Positions 1 to 9,204 of a stretch of 12,822 bases of DNA are shown in pieces (within the stretch, counting starts at the first letter, position 1; every line of letters begins with the position of its first letter). Made by a program: the position numbers and the translations under genes. Where the stretch lies: positions 1 to 12,822 of the forward strand of contig JNEM01009723.1 in the NCBI GenBank assembly GCA_000697335.1, given 5' to 3'. This DNA is from Conidiobolus incongruus B7586 (Eukaryota > Entomophthoromycota > Entomophthoromycetes > Entomophthorales > Conidiobolaceae). The notes beneath the pieces are model-generated. The model did not search any database. It saw only the letters and a list, made by a program, of their open reading frames with translations, and was not told where the DNA came from.

Positions 1-2100
1 TAAATCTTAAAATTTAGGTTTTAATGGAATAAAAGTGAAATATAATCAGTTATAGTTAATTATATTCAAATAATATATTTTAACTATATAATCAAGTTTA
101 AGTTAAATTAATCAAAAATTGATTTAATTATTAGTAAATATGTAAGTTATTTTAATTTTAAAACTTATCTTTATAAGTAAATATATAATAATATCAATAT
201 AATATAGTTTTGATCTCAGGAATAATAAATAATACTAAAAATAACAAGAGTTGAGAAAAAAAATAAATTTATCAATTATTAATTTTAATTAAATATTTAA
301 ATAATTTTAAAAAAAATTAAGTATTTGATGAATTTTGAATTGAATAATTTTATAGAATTATAAATTAAAAATATTAAAGATTATTTATATAACAATATAG
401 CACTTAGAACTATTATAATTTTATAGTTAAGATAATTTGATATTAAAATAATTTTGAATACTTTTATTCAGTTTCCAAGATATAAATAATTTATTGGCAT
501 AATTTAATAAAACAATCAAACTAACATATTAAATGTTCTCTAATATGACTTTTTATTTGTAAATAGGCAATCAAAGTCTTTTAAATTATTAATGAATTTA
601 TTATTAATCATTTTTGATACATATTTATAAATAATTAACATTAGACAATTTATATAATATAATATTATATTAATACAAGTTTTGTTAATTTAATAAAATT
701 TAATATTTTTCAAATATTAAATTTTAATTTTTATTAAACTATATATTAAGTAATTTAATTATTAATGATTATTGAATATAATAGAATAAATATATTATAA
801 TAAGTATGATTAATAGAAAATTTTATATAATTTTGCAAATTATATTCTTAAACTTTAAATATAACATAAATATACCAAATGATTTTATTATTGTTTTAAT
901 ATTGAAAATTAAGATTATCCTCCAAAGGACTTATTTTTGTTTGAATAAACTTTGATTAATATAGAAAATTATTTAAAATTGATAATATCATTATTATTGA
1001 AATATATGTCCAGGTATATTTTTTAACTAATTTTGTATTTATTGAATAAAATGAATAATTATTTAATATAATATAAAATAGTTTCGAAGGAAGAATAAAA
1101 TAATAATATCAATATATTATAGTAAAATATCTATTTCATATTATCTTTTTCAAGGACTAGGTATTTCAAATTATAACATTATAATATATATTTAACAAAA
1201 ATATTTTGTTTGACATATAATAACTGATAAGTGAGAGAAATTCTATTACTTTCGATATTAATATAAGGGATCAATGAAATTTTAAAGTTGAAAGTTTATT
1301 TGACTATTGAGATAAATGATGATAAAAAATAATATAAGGGCTTGAGTAATAAATGTATAATATTATATCTAGTTATTCTGAAAAATATTAGTTTATTGTT
1401 ATTTACTAATCTTCCAACTAAAATATTATATTTGAAAGTATTTTATCATTATTAAATATATAGAGTTTTATTTACACAAAATCATACAATATGTTTATAA
1501 TAACATATGTCTATTATTATTATAATTACTAAATTTTCATTGTTATTAACTGTATAATGATTCATATATTTTTATGTTAGATAATTTTTTAATTAGTATT
1601 GATATTTCCAATATCATTTAAAATTTATTATTAATTGTCATTATCAAATATCCTTTAAAAATTGATTAATTTAAACCTTAAAAATATAAATAATTAATTT
1701 TAAATTTGTTCTGAACTAGGTCAAATATTTTAATGTTCAGACCATATTCAAACTCAGAATATTGAAAGTTTAAAATTTCTAGATCAAATCATGTTGATTT
1801 CAAAATTTAGGATATATTATTTTATAGAGTAAAAAAAAGAATGTAAAAGAATTCATCAATATAACCAAAATAAACCAACGGATAATATTATTTTAAATGA
1901 CTTAAAATAGAAATGCACTAAATTGGTGCTGGAGTACAGATAGATTCAAACATATTATTAAAAATTGATAATTAACAAAATTAAACCAATATATTCTAGG
2001 GTGAATGCAGTTGATAATATTTTCAATTGAATATAGTTCAATTAAATTTTAATTAAATCTAAAGTCTTTGATTTGATAGAGTCATCTTAAACTAAATCAA
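1..2100. other. AT-rich stretch without a supported gene
   Basis: This segment is almost entirely A/T runs with stops dense in all six frames. I see no open frame of useful length, no tRNA-like fold and no repeat array. A few slightly richer patches, near 910-960 and 1700-1930, do not hold a coherent reading frame. It is best read as intergenic DNA. Confidence 0.6.
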
Positions 2101-2131
2101 TAAAATTGAATAAAATAGCAATGTTTTTATC

Positions 2132-2251
2132 ATGTGTCGTAATTGCAAAAACTTGACTACAACCCGCACTTCCTATGAAAGGGAATGGTTCTGTGTCATA
2201 AGATTCGTTCGACATCAATTCAATTATCCGAGCCTGGTTTATTCTGAATAA
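2132..2251 (+). pseudogene. GATA-like zinc-finger relic
   Basis: This is an open frame of 39 residues in a patch clearly richer in G and C than its surroundings. It begins MCRNCKNLTTTRT and continues through EWFCVIRFVRHQ to a TAA. The CxNC opening, the run of threonines and the later WFC.. block followed by R-H resemble a fungal GATA-type finger (CxNC-x17/18-CNAC). Two things are wrong for a working finger: the fourth cysteine is replaced (FCVIR where FCxxC is expected), and the spacer is 15 residues instead of 17 or 18. No upstream exon is visible. I read it as the decayed DNA-binding exon of a transcription factor. The assignment rests on a short motif and could be chance. Confidence 0.35.
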
Positions 2252-2570
2252 TCACGTTAATTCTCCTATTATTACAGATATTTATACACCAACCAGATCT
2301 TAACAAAGCTCAGTTGTCAGTATTATGAATAAACTATTATCAAAAACATCATGAATACGATGCAACTCATTAATGTAACCCAATGACCGTACAGTGGTAA
2401 TCTAGCAATTTCGCTAGCTAGTCAACTAGTAGAACACTCACCGTTGATAATCGGTATTTTAATTCAAGCCATTACAATTTATATTATATGTAATATCCAA
2501 ACGATTACTTTCAATGAGCTGTTGATTGCCACAATCTCAACATATTTGATGAATAGTTAATTTCTGTAAA
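2252..2570 (+). other. Possible downstream remains of the zinc-finger relic
   Basis: The higher-GC patch continues past the zinc-finger frame. Short coding-looking runs appear in different frames: NHVNSPIITDIYTPTRS directly after the TAA, shifted by one base, and STSRTLTVDNRYFNSSHY from 2422 to a TAA at 2491. Several stops separate them. Ser/Thr/Asn-rich stretches like these are common in fungal transcription factors, so they may be the rest of the same broken gene. Four CTAG sites fall within 2402-2429. No function can be assigned. Confidence 0.25.
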
Positions 2571-2723
2571 ATATACGAATAAAAGATTTAACATGAATAT
2601 AATGCGTATAGAGAAAATTAACTAAAATTTTTTTATTTTTAAATAATATTAATACACAGTCTTTAATATTTTAATTTTTTCAATAATTTTAATAATTATA
2701 TTGTTTTGCTAGAAAGATTGCAG

Positions 2724-2746
2724 TATATATATATATATTGACGTCA
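2724..2746. promoter_or_regulatory. TA-dinucleotide tract ending in a CRE-type site
   Basis: A run of TA dinucleotides (2724-2738) runs straight into TGACGTCA at 2739-2746, the palindromic ATF/CREB (CRE) consensus. The nearest downstream start is the small candidate gene at 3222, about 475 bp away. One 8-bp site is weak evidence; use as a regulatory element is inference. Confidence 0.2.
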
Positions 2747-3221
2747 TCAATAATTATTAATATAATAACAATTTTTATACTTTTAAATCGTGGATATTAT
2801 TTATATAAGGTTTTCAAAATAATTTGAAAAACTTTGATAATATTCATGATCTTTTGATATCGTAAAAGAAATTTATTTTATTCCTAGCAAGTCATAAATC
2901 AATTTTTGAAGCGTTCTTCGTTATACATAAATATCAACATTCCTATTTATTAGATATTATTTATAAAATAATTTTAATATATCAAAAATAACAAGTCGAA
3001 AAATAGCTAAGTTTTGAGCAAAAGATGAATGAAGAATTCGATAAAGATCTGTTAGTTTAGAGATTGACGCATTATTATTCATTAGGTATCCCAATTTAGT
3101 TAAAAACCTTGTATTATTTTGAAATTTTTTTCTATCACATAAAATATTATAAAATTTTGATTTATTATGAGGTTAAAAGTTTTAATTTTAAAGCTGTGAT
3201 TTCATTGTTCTATTATATAAA

Positions 3222-3478
3222 ATGGATGAAAATGAAAGTCAGTTTGCAAAGAGTTACCTTGATATAAAGGATGATTCGAATTCCATAGTAATTGAAAATA
3301 TGTTTGAATTTCGAATTGAAAATTGCCTACTTGATATTATAATTTTTTTATTATTCTTTCACATACTTGAAATTGCAGCTAATTTATGGACGAACTTTAC
3401 CTGAAACTGGGGCTATTGACGAGACGTAATATTTGAATACCATTAAAATTACCAACTAATCACATAAGCCTTATTTAA
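3222..3478 (+). CDS. Candidate tiny spliced gene or relic, unknown function
   Basis: Unspliced, the ATG at 3222 opens 60 codons whose last third is a hydrophobic run caused by T-rich DNA. A spliced reading looks better. Exon 1 (3222-3287) gives MDENESQFAKSYLDIKDDSN plus SI. A possible intron of 91 nt (3288-3378, GTAATT...TTGCAG) leads in the same phase to LIYGRTLPETGAIDET (3379-3425). A second possible intron (3426-3468, GTAATA, CTAAT branch-like site, AAG end) would give a 40-residue product ending at 3478. The second exon looks coding, but I recognise no family. It could be a real small protein, the first exons of a longer decayed gene, or chance. Confidence 0.3.
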
Positions 3479-3744
3479 TCCATTTAATTAAAAAAACAAC
3501 TGATCAATATAGACTATTAATTTAAATCAAAGCCTGAGATGTTCCTTTATTAACATAATTTTTCTTGGTTTGAACTTTCTCTCTGCCAAGCTGAAGTTGT
3601 GCAGTTATTAAATTATATCAACTCGTTGATTTAATTGTGATAATTGATTTCATCAAATTTCCATTTTAAATATCAATATGTCAGAGGTGATTTTATTGAT
3701 TGGATAATTTATCAATTAAATTGTGTTTGCGCATTTCAATAACA
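3479..3744. other. Spacer with short coding-like fragments
   Basis: The stretch between the small candidate gene and the MARVEL-like gene is less AT-rich than the far upstream DNA. A short run LSLCQAEVVQLLNYINSLI can be read around 3570-3625 before a stop. It shows no start, splice context or family resemblance that I trust. It probably includes promoter and 5' UTR sequence of the gene at 3872, but I find no clear TATA box. Confidence 0.3.
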
Positions 3745-3813
3745 ATGGCAATCATCTTGTTTCCTTTGGGTATTTGTTTTGATGATTATGGGATGTTTCT
3801 CATTAAACAATAA
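3745..3813 (+). promoter_or_regulatory. Short upstream ORF before the MARVEL-like gene
   Basis: ATG at 3745 (context ACAATGG, favourable) opens 22 codons, MAIILFPLGICFDDYGMFLI plus KQ, and stops at 3811-3813, which is 58 nt before the main ATG at 3872. If the transcript starts upstream of 3745, scanning ribosomes would meet this uORF first and it could dampen translation of the main frame. The transcript start is not visible, so the role is inference. Confidence 0.25.
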
Positions 3814-3871
3814 AGAGAATAGAATAACTCCTTAAGCATTTAGCTTTCTTATTTTAAGATTATCTTACGAA

Positions 3872-5284
3872 ATGTCAGAAAATGAAAATAAACCAAATAC
3901 TTTAATAACTAATAATGAACAATCTTCACCAGAACAAACCTCAGCTCAACCAGTAGATAATTCAACGTATACTCAAGTTTCACAAAACGCGCCATACACT
4001 CATCCTGCTCCAAATTCCAACCCAACATTAGATCATTCTGTCCATGAAGCTTTAAATTATGATAATAGAGGATATGAATTTACTTCACCATACGCTGACC
4101 AGATTTATGGATATCCTTATCCACCTCATATGTTATATCCTCACCACGCTCAAATAGATCCCAGATATCCTTTCCCTGCTCCTCTGCCACCTCAACCTCA
4201 AATGTATTATCCATATGCTCACCATCCAGAACAATATATTCCCGAAAATTATTATCCTCCTGGACATGCAATTTATCCGCCCCTAACCCATCCTACTACT
4301 CAAAGACCTCATAGACCACAAATTCATATACCAAAACCTTTGCCCATACCTCAAGAACAAAATATTGAAACCTCTGAGAGGCCTAGTTCATCAAATAATA
4401 ATCCAACTATACCTTTTTATCCTTCAGAACCCCATATACCAGCCCCCATTCAATCCTCACAACCACCTAAAGTTCTCGCTCCTGCACCCGATCCTGGTGA
4501 AAATTTACCTAGACCCCCTACACCACCACCGGAAACTGCCTCCATTCCCCCCTCTGCTTCTTCTCCCCCTCAATCACCAACCCATTTATCAGGAACTTTA
4601 CCTTTTGTTGCAAACCCACCTCTTCCTCCTCACGTAACATTAGCTCACCCAGTACATAACAATCCACCTCCCCTGGTAACCAGTCCCCAGCCCAGTCACA
4701 ACAACCCTCAGCGCGTTAATACCGCTCAAATCCACCCATCTCCTCCAGCCTCACCAACACGGAAGGAGCGAAGTCCATTCTTCAAATATTTACTCGAAAA
4801 AAATTTCAAAGCATCCGTCGGCAGTATGCCGAACCGAGTTCGATTATATTTGCGAGTTGTACAATTAATCTCATCAGTCGGTGCCATCATTCTAACTTCA
4901 TTTGCAATTAAAACGATCGATTCTCGACAAGCTCCGTTCGGCGAAACTTCCCCACTCTATTTCATTTATGTCATTTGTGCACTTAGTATTGCCATAGATC
5001 TCTTCTTAATCGTGCATTACTACTACCGCCGCATTCACTACCATCCCAAAGTCACACGTATCTACTACTTCGCCATTGATTTTATCATACTATTATTCTG
5101 GTTCTCCGATCTACTTACCCTCATGCTACGATTAACATGTCCCATCCGAGGTTTCAACGGCTGGTGCGAAATTTACAACTCCAATTTATTCTTTTCGTTC
5201 ACTTCGGCAGCTTGTGCACTAGTCAATTTTGTTTGGGATTTTGTCGGTACTTGGAGACAGAAATCTGTCCAAATTCCAAGTTAA
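3872..5284 (+). CDS. Proline-rich membrane protein with C-terminal four-helix MARVEL-like domain
   Basis: This is a single-exon frame of 470 residues with an acceptable ATG context (GAAATGTC). Residues 1 to about 300 are low-complexity and rich in Pro, Tyr, His, Gln, Asn and Ser, with a Tyr/Pro/His-dense block near 70-140 and many PPxP and HNNP-type motifs; this half is probably disordered and cytosolic. A basic stretch (TRKERSPFFKYLLEKNFK, about 296-313) precedes four predicted membrane helices at about 325-346, 362-384, 397-421 and 438-460. Cys423 and Cys432 lie in the loop between helices 3 and 4 and could form a disulfide. The LYLRVVQL opening of helix 1, the helix spacing and the paired loop cysteines resemble fungal MARVEL-domain proteins, which act in plasma-membrane microdomains and vesicle traffic. 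The proline-rich half could bind SH3 or WW partners. Family assignment is by topology and motif feel. The frame looks intact. Confidence 0.8.
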   Translation: MSENENKPNTLITNNEQSSPEQTSAQPVDNSTYTQVSQNAPYTHPAPNSNPTLDHSVHEALNYDNRGYEFTSPYADQIYGYPYPPHMLYPHHAQIDPRYPFPAPLPPQPQMYYPYAHHPEQYIPENYYPPGHAIYPPLTHPTTQRPHRPQIHIPKPLPIPQEQNIETSERPSSSNNNPTIPFYPSEPHIPAPIQSSQPPKVLAPAPDPGENLPRPPTPPPETASIPPSASSPPQSPTHLSGTLPFVANPPLPPHVTLAHPVHNNPPPLVTSPQPSHNNPQRVNTAQIHPSPPASPTRKERSPFFKYLLEKNFKASVGSMPNRVRLYLRVVQLISSVGAIILTSFAIKTIDSRQAPFGETSPLYFIYVICALSIAIDLFLIVHYYYRRIHYHPKVTRIYYFAIDFIILLFWFSDLLTLMLRLTCPIRGFNGWCEIYNSNLFFSFTSAACALVNFVWDFVGTWRQKSVQIPS

Positions 5285-5680
5285 TCATATTTAATAATTT
5301 TTGGTTACTAACTATTTATTAATGTCAATATCTTTTTAATTATTAATGTTTTTAATAAATGTAAATATCATTATTCATCTATGATATTATGTTAATTTTT
5401 AAGATTTGTTTCATCTATTTCAAACTTAGAGTTGATATGATAAAATGATTAAATCATGTTAAGAGTTTGAAACAAGTTATATTTTTCAAAGAAATAAATT
5501 GAAATAAAAAGAATAATTAGTGTAATTTTTTGAGAATATATATTGTAATTATATTAATTGAAAAATTATTTTAAATGAAATTAATAAATAAAAATCAAAT
5601 GTAAAAACTAAGAATAAAATTAGATTAAAAGCAAAAAAAATTAAATTTAAATTAAATAAATAATTTATTTTTCTTAAGAA
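5285..5680. other. 3' flank of the MARVEL-like gene
   Basis: AT-rich DNA follows the stop codon with no further gene. An AATAAA at 5354-5359, 70 bp after the stop, is a plausible polyadenylation signal, though such hexamers are common by chance in DNA this AT-rich. The last 100 bp before the tRNA is nearly pure A/T. Confidence 0.4.
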
Positions 5681-5754
5681 GATCTCGTGGTGTAGTTGGT
5701 TATCACGTCTGTCTAACACACAGACGGTCCTCAGTTCGAATCTGAGCGAGATCA
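5681..5754 (+). tRNA. tRNA-Val (anticodon AAC)
   Basis: The sequence folds into a full cloverleaf without an intron. The acceptor stem GATCTCG pairs with CGAGATC and is followed by discriminator A. The anticodon stem TCTGT/ACAGA closes loop CTAACAC, giving anticodon AAC, which reads valine codons. The T stem CTCAG/CTGAG closes loop TTCGAAT. The internal A and B box regions (GTAGTTGG and GTTCGAATC) are present for RNA polymerase III. The CCA end is not encoded, as expected in a eukaryotic nucleus. It lies about 400 bp past the MARVEL-like gene and about 390 bp before the SLC33 pseudogene. Confidence 0.95.
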
Positions 5755-6147
5755 TATTAAGTTTGCGAAATCTACTTTTTTCCCATATTATTAATTCATA
5801 TAATAACCAGTCCTTAATTACAAACATAAAATTCACATAAACAAAATCCACAAGTTCATTGCTTAATTCATTTGATTCAAGAGGATGATCAGCAGTACTC
5901 CATTTTACACTAAGTATCATATTTTTTGAATTACTAATATTGGAATGACAATTTGAATAAAATTTTAAATTTCAATTATTCATAAACTTTTTTTTAAAAA
6001 AATTATAAGTTGTAATAATTATTAAATTTATTATTAGTATTATTAGTATTGTTATTATATTTTAAAATATTAAATAAAAATATTTCTTAAAATGTATTTA
6101 TATATATATAGAATAAATTTGTAAATTTTTTTAGAAATAAAATCAAA
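5755..6147. other. Spacer after tRNA-Val with Pol III terminator
   Basis: A run of six T at 5776-5781, 22 nt after the tRNA, should stop RNA polymerase III. The rest of the spacer is AT-rich. A minus-strand open frame starts at 5920 with a coding-looking beginning (MILSVKWSTADHPLESNELS) but soon turns into the antisense of the tRNA and T-rich low complexity, so I do not call it a gene. Confidence 0.5.
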
Positions 6148-8211
6148 ATGGTTAAAAATCATTAAGTATTGACACTAATCAAAAATTTGAGCTCAAACAA
6201 AAACACAGTAATATTAGTAGTAAGGACAGTAATCTCTATACAATTGATGCGTTAGGAAACGAGAAATTGGTCAAATCGACCAAGAGTGAAAAATCTATAG
6301 AGTGGGGTTAGGTAAAGATAATTGAAACTTTTTGATGTTAGTTATATTCCATTTTTATTTAAGTCCAAGTTGAGTTATTCAGAATTGGCTATTTTTTAAT
6401 TAACCGGATATCCCTACGGTCTCAAGTTATTTTAGCCCCCTATTGTAAATAGTGTATATTTGCCAAGTTTTGGGAGAAGAAAATCTTGGATCATTCCAAT
6501 TTTCTTTTTCTTGGGATTTTTATTGTATTATTGGAGGATTTTAGGACTGGCGTAATAAATATAATTCAATATGCCGAATATGTTGATTGATCAGGTATGT
6601 TTTAGGATATTGTGAACATTGGTCCTTTGATAACTGTTTTTTGTGCAGTTATATATTTAGCAACAACCCAAGGTAATATCAATTAATTCATATTTGACTA
6701 CATTTTTTATTTCATTTCGATAGATATTGCAGTTGATGGATGGGCTTTGACTTGGTTATCAGAAGAGAATTTAGCATACGCTTCAACTTCCTAAACCGTT
6801 AGCTTAAATGCCGGTTTCTTCGTTTCCTTTACTATCTTTTTGGCTTTGAATTCTGCTGAATTTGCGTAATTTCAATATGCTTCACCACTTTTATTATACT
6901 AATTAATATGACTGTAGTAACAAGTATGTAAGATATGTACCATCTCCTGAACCTTTGGTTTCGTTAAGTGGTTATCTGTCATTTTGGGATATTATTTACT
7001 TTATTGTCGGCATTTTTTAAATTCTTAAGGATAAAATAATAATAGATAATATTTAATATATTTATGGTTATTTGAATTAATGTGTCTAGAATGAAATTGG
7101 ATCTCATATTGAAATCATGGGAGATAAGGAAATCTATACAACCATTTTCAATATCTGCAAATCATCACATAAGTATCGCTAACATGAATTATAAATTCCT
7201 AAAAATTCTTATTATTTAGCTATAGATATGATGACTTTCATTCTAATTCTATTAACCCACAAAATTAGATTCGTCACACACCATAACTTCACTAATCTAA
7301 AATTAATTGTAAAGGAGTTCCCCAAAGAGAATTTAGTATTTACTTCATTTTTAGATTTTCCATTAAAATTAAATTTTGATTTTTATATCGCTAAAGTCAC
7401 TATTACTGAAAGACCTTTAAATTCTGTAAATTTTATTTTATTTTATAATTTAACAGTTGATTTGTTTGGTGGTTAATGCATTATATGCAAAATTGGCATC
7501 ATGTTTACTTTCCCTATTAGTAGTTTATAATTTTCCTTCAACCAGTATTAATAATAATTATCTCGCTATTCCAATCGCTTCCAACGTATTAAATACTTTG
7601 TCTAGGTAAATCTCAAATTAAATGATCTTTTTATTGACATTAATAAGATTATTAGTATAATTCAGCTCGTGGGTATGGGAGCTTTTTTTAACATTATTGC
7701 AGATCCTACAATTGGTGGAACTTATATGACTGTAATTATTGTTAAAACGATATTTTCAAAAACATATTAATTAATTAGTTTAGGTTTTAAATAGCATCAA
7801 TAATTTGGGAGGTACTTGGCCTCAGTTTTTCATTTTTGGAAACTGGCAACAATTTGACTAAGGCTAAATGCCCCGTTCATGAAGCGGATGGTTCGGGTAT
7901 TCATTATAAATTTAAATTTTATCCTTATTCTAACTGTATTTTAATTTTTCAATGTGTCAAAAAAGCAGCCAAAGCAAAATGCAAAGAATTTGGAAGTATT
8001 TGTAACGTGGCTCAAAATGTATACTACTGGATAGTCCTAATTACCATTTGTATCGGTTTTATCTACACCCTCTTTCTGAGAACTAAAGTTAGGCAATTAG
8101 AAAGTATGAACAATTTTTATATTTATAATGAATGTTTTTTAAATTATAATTTTCAATTTAGAAATTCAAATTTCAATGTGGCGTATTCAATCAAATATTA
8201 AAAATCAATAA
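6148..8211 (+). pseudogene. Decayed acetyl-CoA transporter (SLC33A1/AT-1 family) with introns preserved
   Basis: Living members are multi-spanning carriers that move acetyl-CoA into the ER lumen for protein acetylation. Family landmarks appear in order: SYIPFLFKSKLSYSELAIF (6340-6396), SFGRRKSWIIPI, DIAVDGWALTWLSEENLAYA, NKYVRYVPSPEPLVSLSGYL, TNLKLIVKEFPKEN, LVGMGAFFNIIADPTIGGTY, LNSINNLGGTWPQF, and YYWIVLITICIGF with RTKVRQLE near the C-terminus. Introns fitting the reading are 6673-6723, 6866-6917, 7426-7456, 7606-7655, 7732-7783 and 8104-8161; the last leads to TAA at 8209. Damage is heavy. In-frame stops lie at 6397, 6433 (a conserved Trp), 6792 (probably a Gln) and 7018. A frame change falls in the T run near 7833-7837. 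Most of the first membrane helix is missing between 6309 and 6337. Splice sites near 6552-6605, 7030-7089 (GA instead of GT) and 7173-7225 no longer work or no longer keep phase. The hydrophilic N-terminus survives at 6156-6308, out of phase with ATG 6148. Preserved introns mean it decayed in place or came from a DNA-level copy, not a retrocopy. Confidence 0.88.
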
Positions 8212-8260
8212 AGTAAATATTTGTTGCATTTTCAAATTAATTTAAATTATGTTTAAAATT

Positions 8261-8275
8261 AAAAAAAATGAAAAA
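8261..8275 (-). terminator. Pol III terminator for tRNA-Ala
   Basis: On the minus strand the tRNA is followed at once by TTTTT (8275-8271), then CA, then eight T (8268-8261). T runs of this length are standard RNA polymerase III stop signals. Confidence 0.8.
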
Positions 8276-8348
8276 TGGAGAATCGGGGTATCGATCCCCG
8301 TGCCTCTCGCATGCTAAGCGAGCGCTCTACCATTTGAGCTAATTCCCC
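8276..8348 (-). tRNA. tRNA-Ala (anticodon AGC)
   Basis: Read on the minus strand this gives a clean, intronless cloverleaf. The acceptor GGGGAAT pairs with ATTCTCC (one G-T pair), with discriminator A. The D arm is GCTC/GAGC, the anticodon stem CTCGC/GCGAG closes loop TTAGCAT (anticodon AGC, alanine), and the T stem CGGGG/CCCCG closes loop ATCGATA. The A at the first T-loop position is unusual in general but known in eukaryotic tRNA-Ala. No CCA is encoded. It points towards the SLC33 pseudogene and its 3' end lies only 64 bp from that gene's last codon. Confidence 0.97.
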
Positions 8349-9204
8349 TAACTTGTAACTAGAAATTATTTTTATCTCACAATTGTATTATACTATTATA
8401 ATCATGATCTTAACTCAAAATTGTACTCTTTTTTATATTTAAAATTAATTTCTATAACTTCAATATTCAAAGACACCATTAAATTATTAATGTTATTATA
8501 AAGCAATTCTCCCGTTTTTTATTAATTTTATTTACACTCTTCCATTCTTTTTACATTTTAATTTTATTTTTCATCTTTGTCTCTTTCTATAGTTTCTTGA
8601 TAATTCAAATATTTCATTTTTAGTTATATAGGGCTTTTTATGTAAATCATTTAAAATAATTCTTTGTAATATACTGATCGCACTTCTATTACACCTAATT
8701 TTTATTATAATTCTCATTTTGTCAAAAATATTAATTTAATAAATACTTTAAGAGGTTTTGTATATTTTAATAAATTATTTTTATATATCTTACATATTAA
8801 TAATTCTTTATTAGAATGATTTGATTAAAACCAAAAATTTAATAAACTAATATTTTTAGATTACATTAAATTTCATATTATATTTCAATCTATTTATTAT
8901 AAATATGCTAAAATAGTAACACTTATTTATTTCAATTATTAATTGATGATTCCTTATAACAGATTAGAAATTAATTTAATTCAACTATCTGTTATAATTA
9001 TAACTATTCTTTTAGTGCAATCATTTTTGTATTTTTACACCAAACTGTTGTTTCATAAAATGATATTTCTAATAAAATATTAATTAATATTATTTATCAA
9101 TTATTTAACAGTAAAAAGAAATCCCCATAATTACTAAATTATTTTTTTCCAAATTTATATAAAATAAATAAATTGAGCATTATTTAAAGTTATTATATAT
9201 ATTG
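8349..9204. other. AT-rich spacer without a gene
   Basis: No open frame, tRNA or family motif is visible on either strand. 8480-8640 is pyrimidine-rich on the plus strand (many TTT and TCTTT runs). The only structured element I see is the inverted repeat listed separately at 8954-8997. Confidence 0.5.
8954..8997. repeat. 11-bp perfect inverted repeat
   Basis: TTATAACAGAT (8954-8964) and its exact reverse complement ATCTGTTATAA (8987-8997) are separated by 22 nt. The RNA or single strand could form a hairpin. The arms include CAGAT/ATCTG and are not pure A/T, which makes chance less likely than for most palindromes here. No target-site duplication or transposon feature is evident. Confidence 0.5.

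Noticed and set aside
4080-4271. 63-residue minus-strand frame
   Set aside because: It is the antisense shadow of the proline-rich part of the gene at 3872.
4365-4637. 90-residue plus-strand frame rich in Leu, Pro and His
   Set aside because: It is the +1 frame of the proline codons of the gene at 3872; composition explains its length.
5137-5322. 61-residue plus-strand frame
   Set aside because: It is an alternative frame over the end of the MARVEL-like gene with no features of its own.
5549-5920. 123-residue minus-strand frame
   Set aside because: It runs through the antisense of tRNA-Val and ends in low-complexity residues. Only its first 40 or so residues look coding and I find no family or splice site to support them.
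6397-7020. In-frame TAA and TAG codons as sign of a changed genetic code
   Set aside because: The stops fall at positions expected to be Ser, Trp and Gln, not one amino acid. Frame changes also occur, and intact genes in the window end in TAA. One apparent TAA after EFA disappears once the intron at 6866-6917 is removed.
7228-7476. 82-residue open frame as its own gene
   Set aside because: Its middle (NLKLIVKEFPKEN, LDFPLKLNFDFYIAK) lines up with the SLC33 family, and its tail is translated intron. It is a fragment of the transporter pseudogene.
7836-8201. 121-residue open frame as its own gene
   Set aside because: It starts without an ATG, encodes the C-terminal SLC33 region, and its last 30 or so residues are translated intron.
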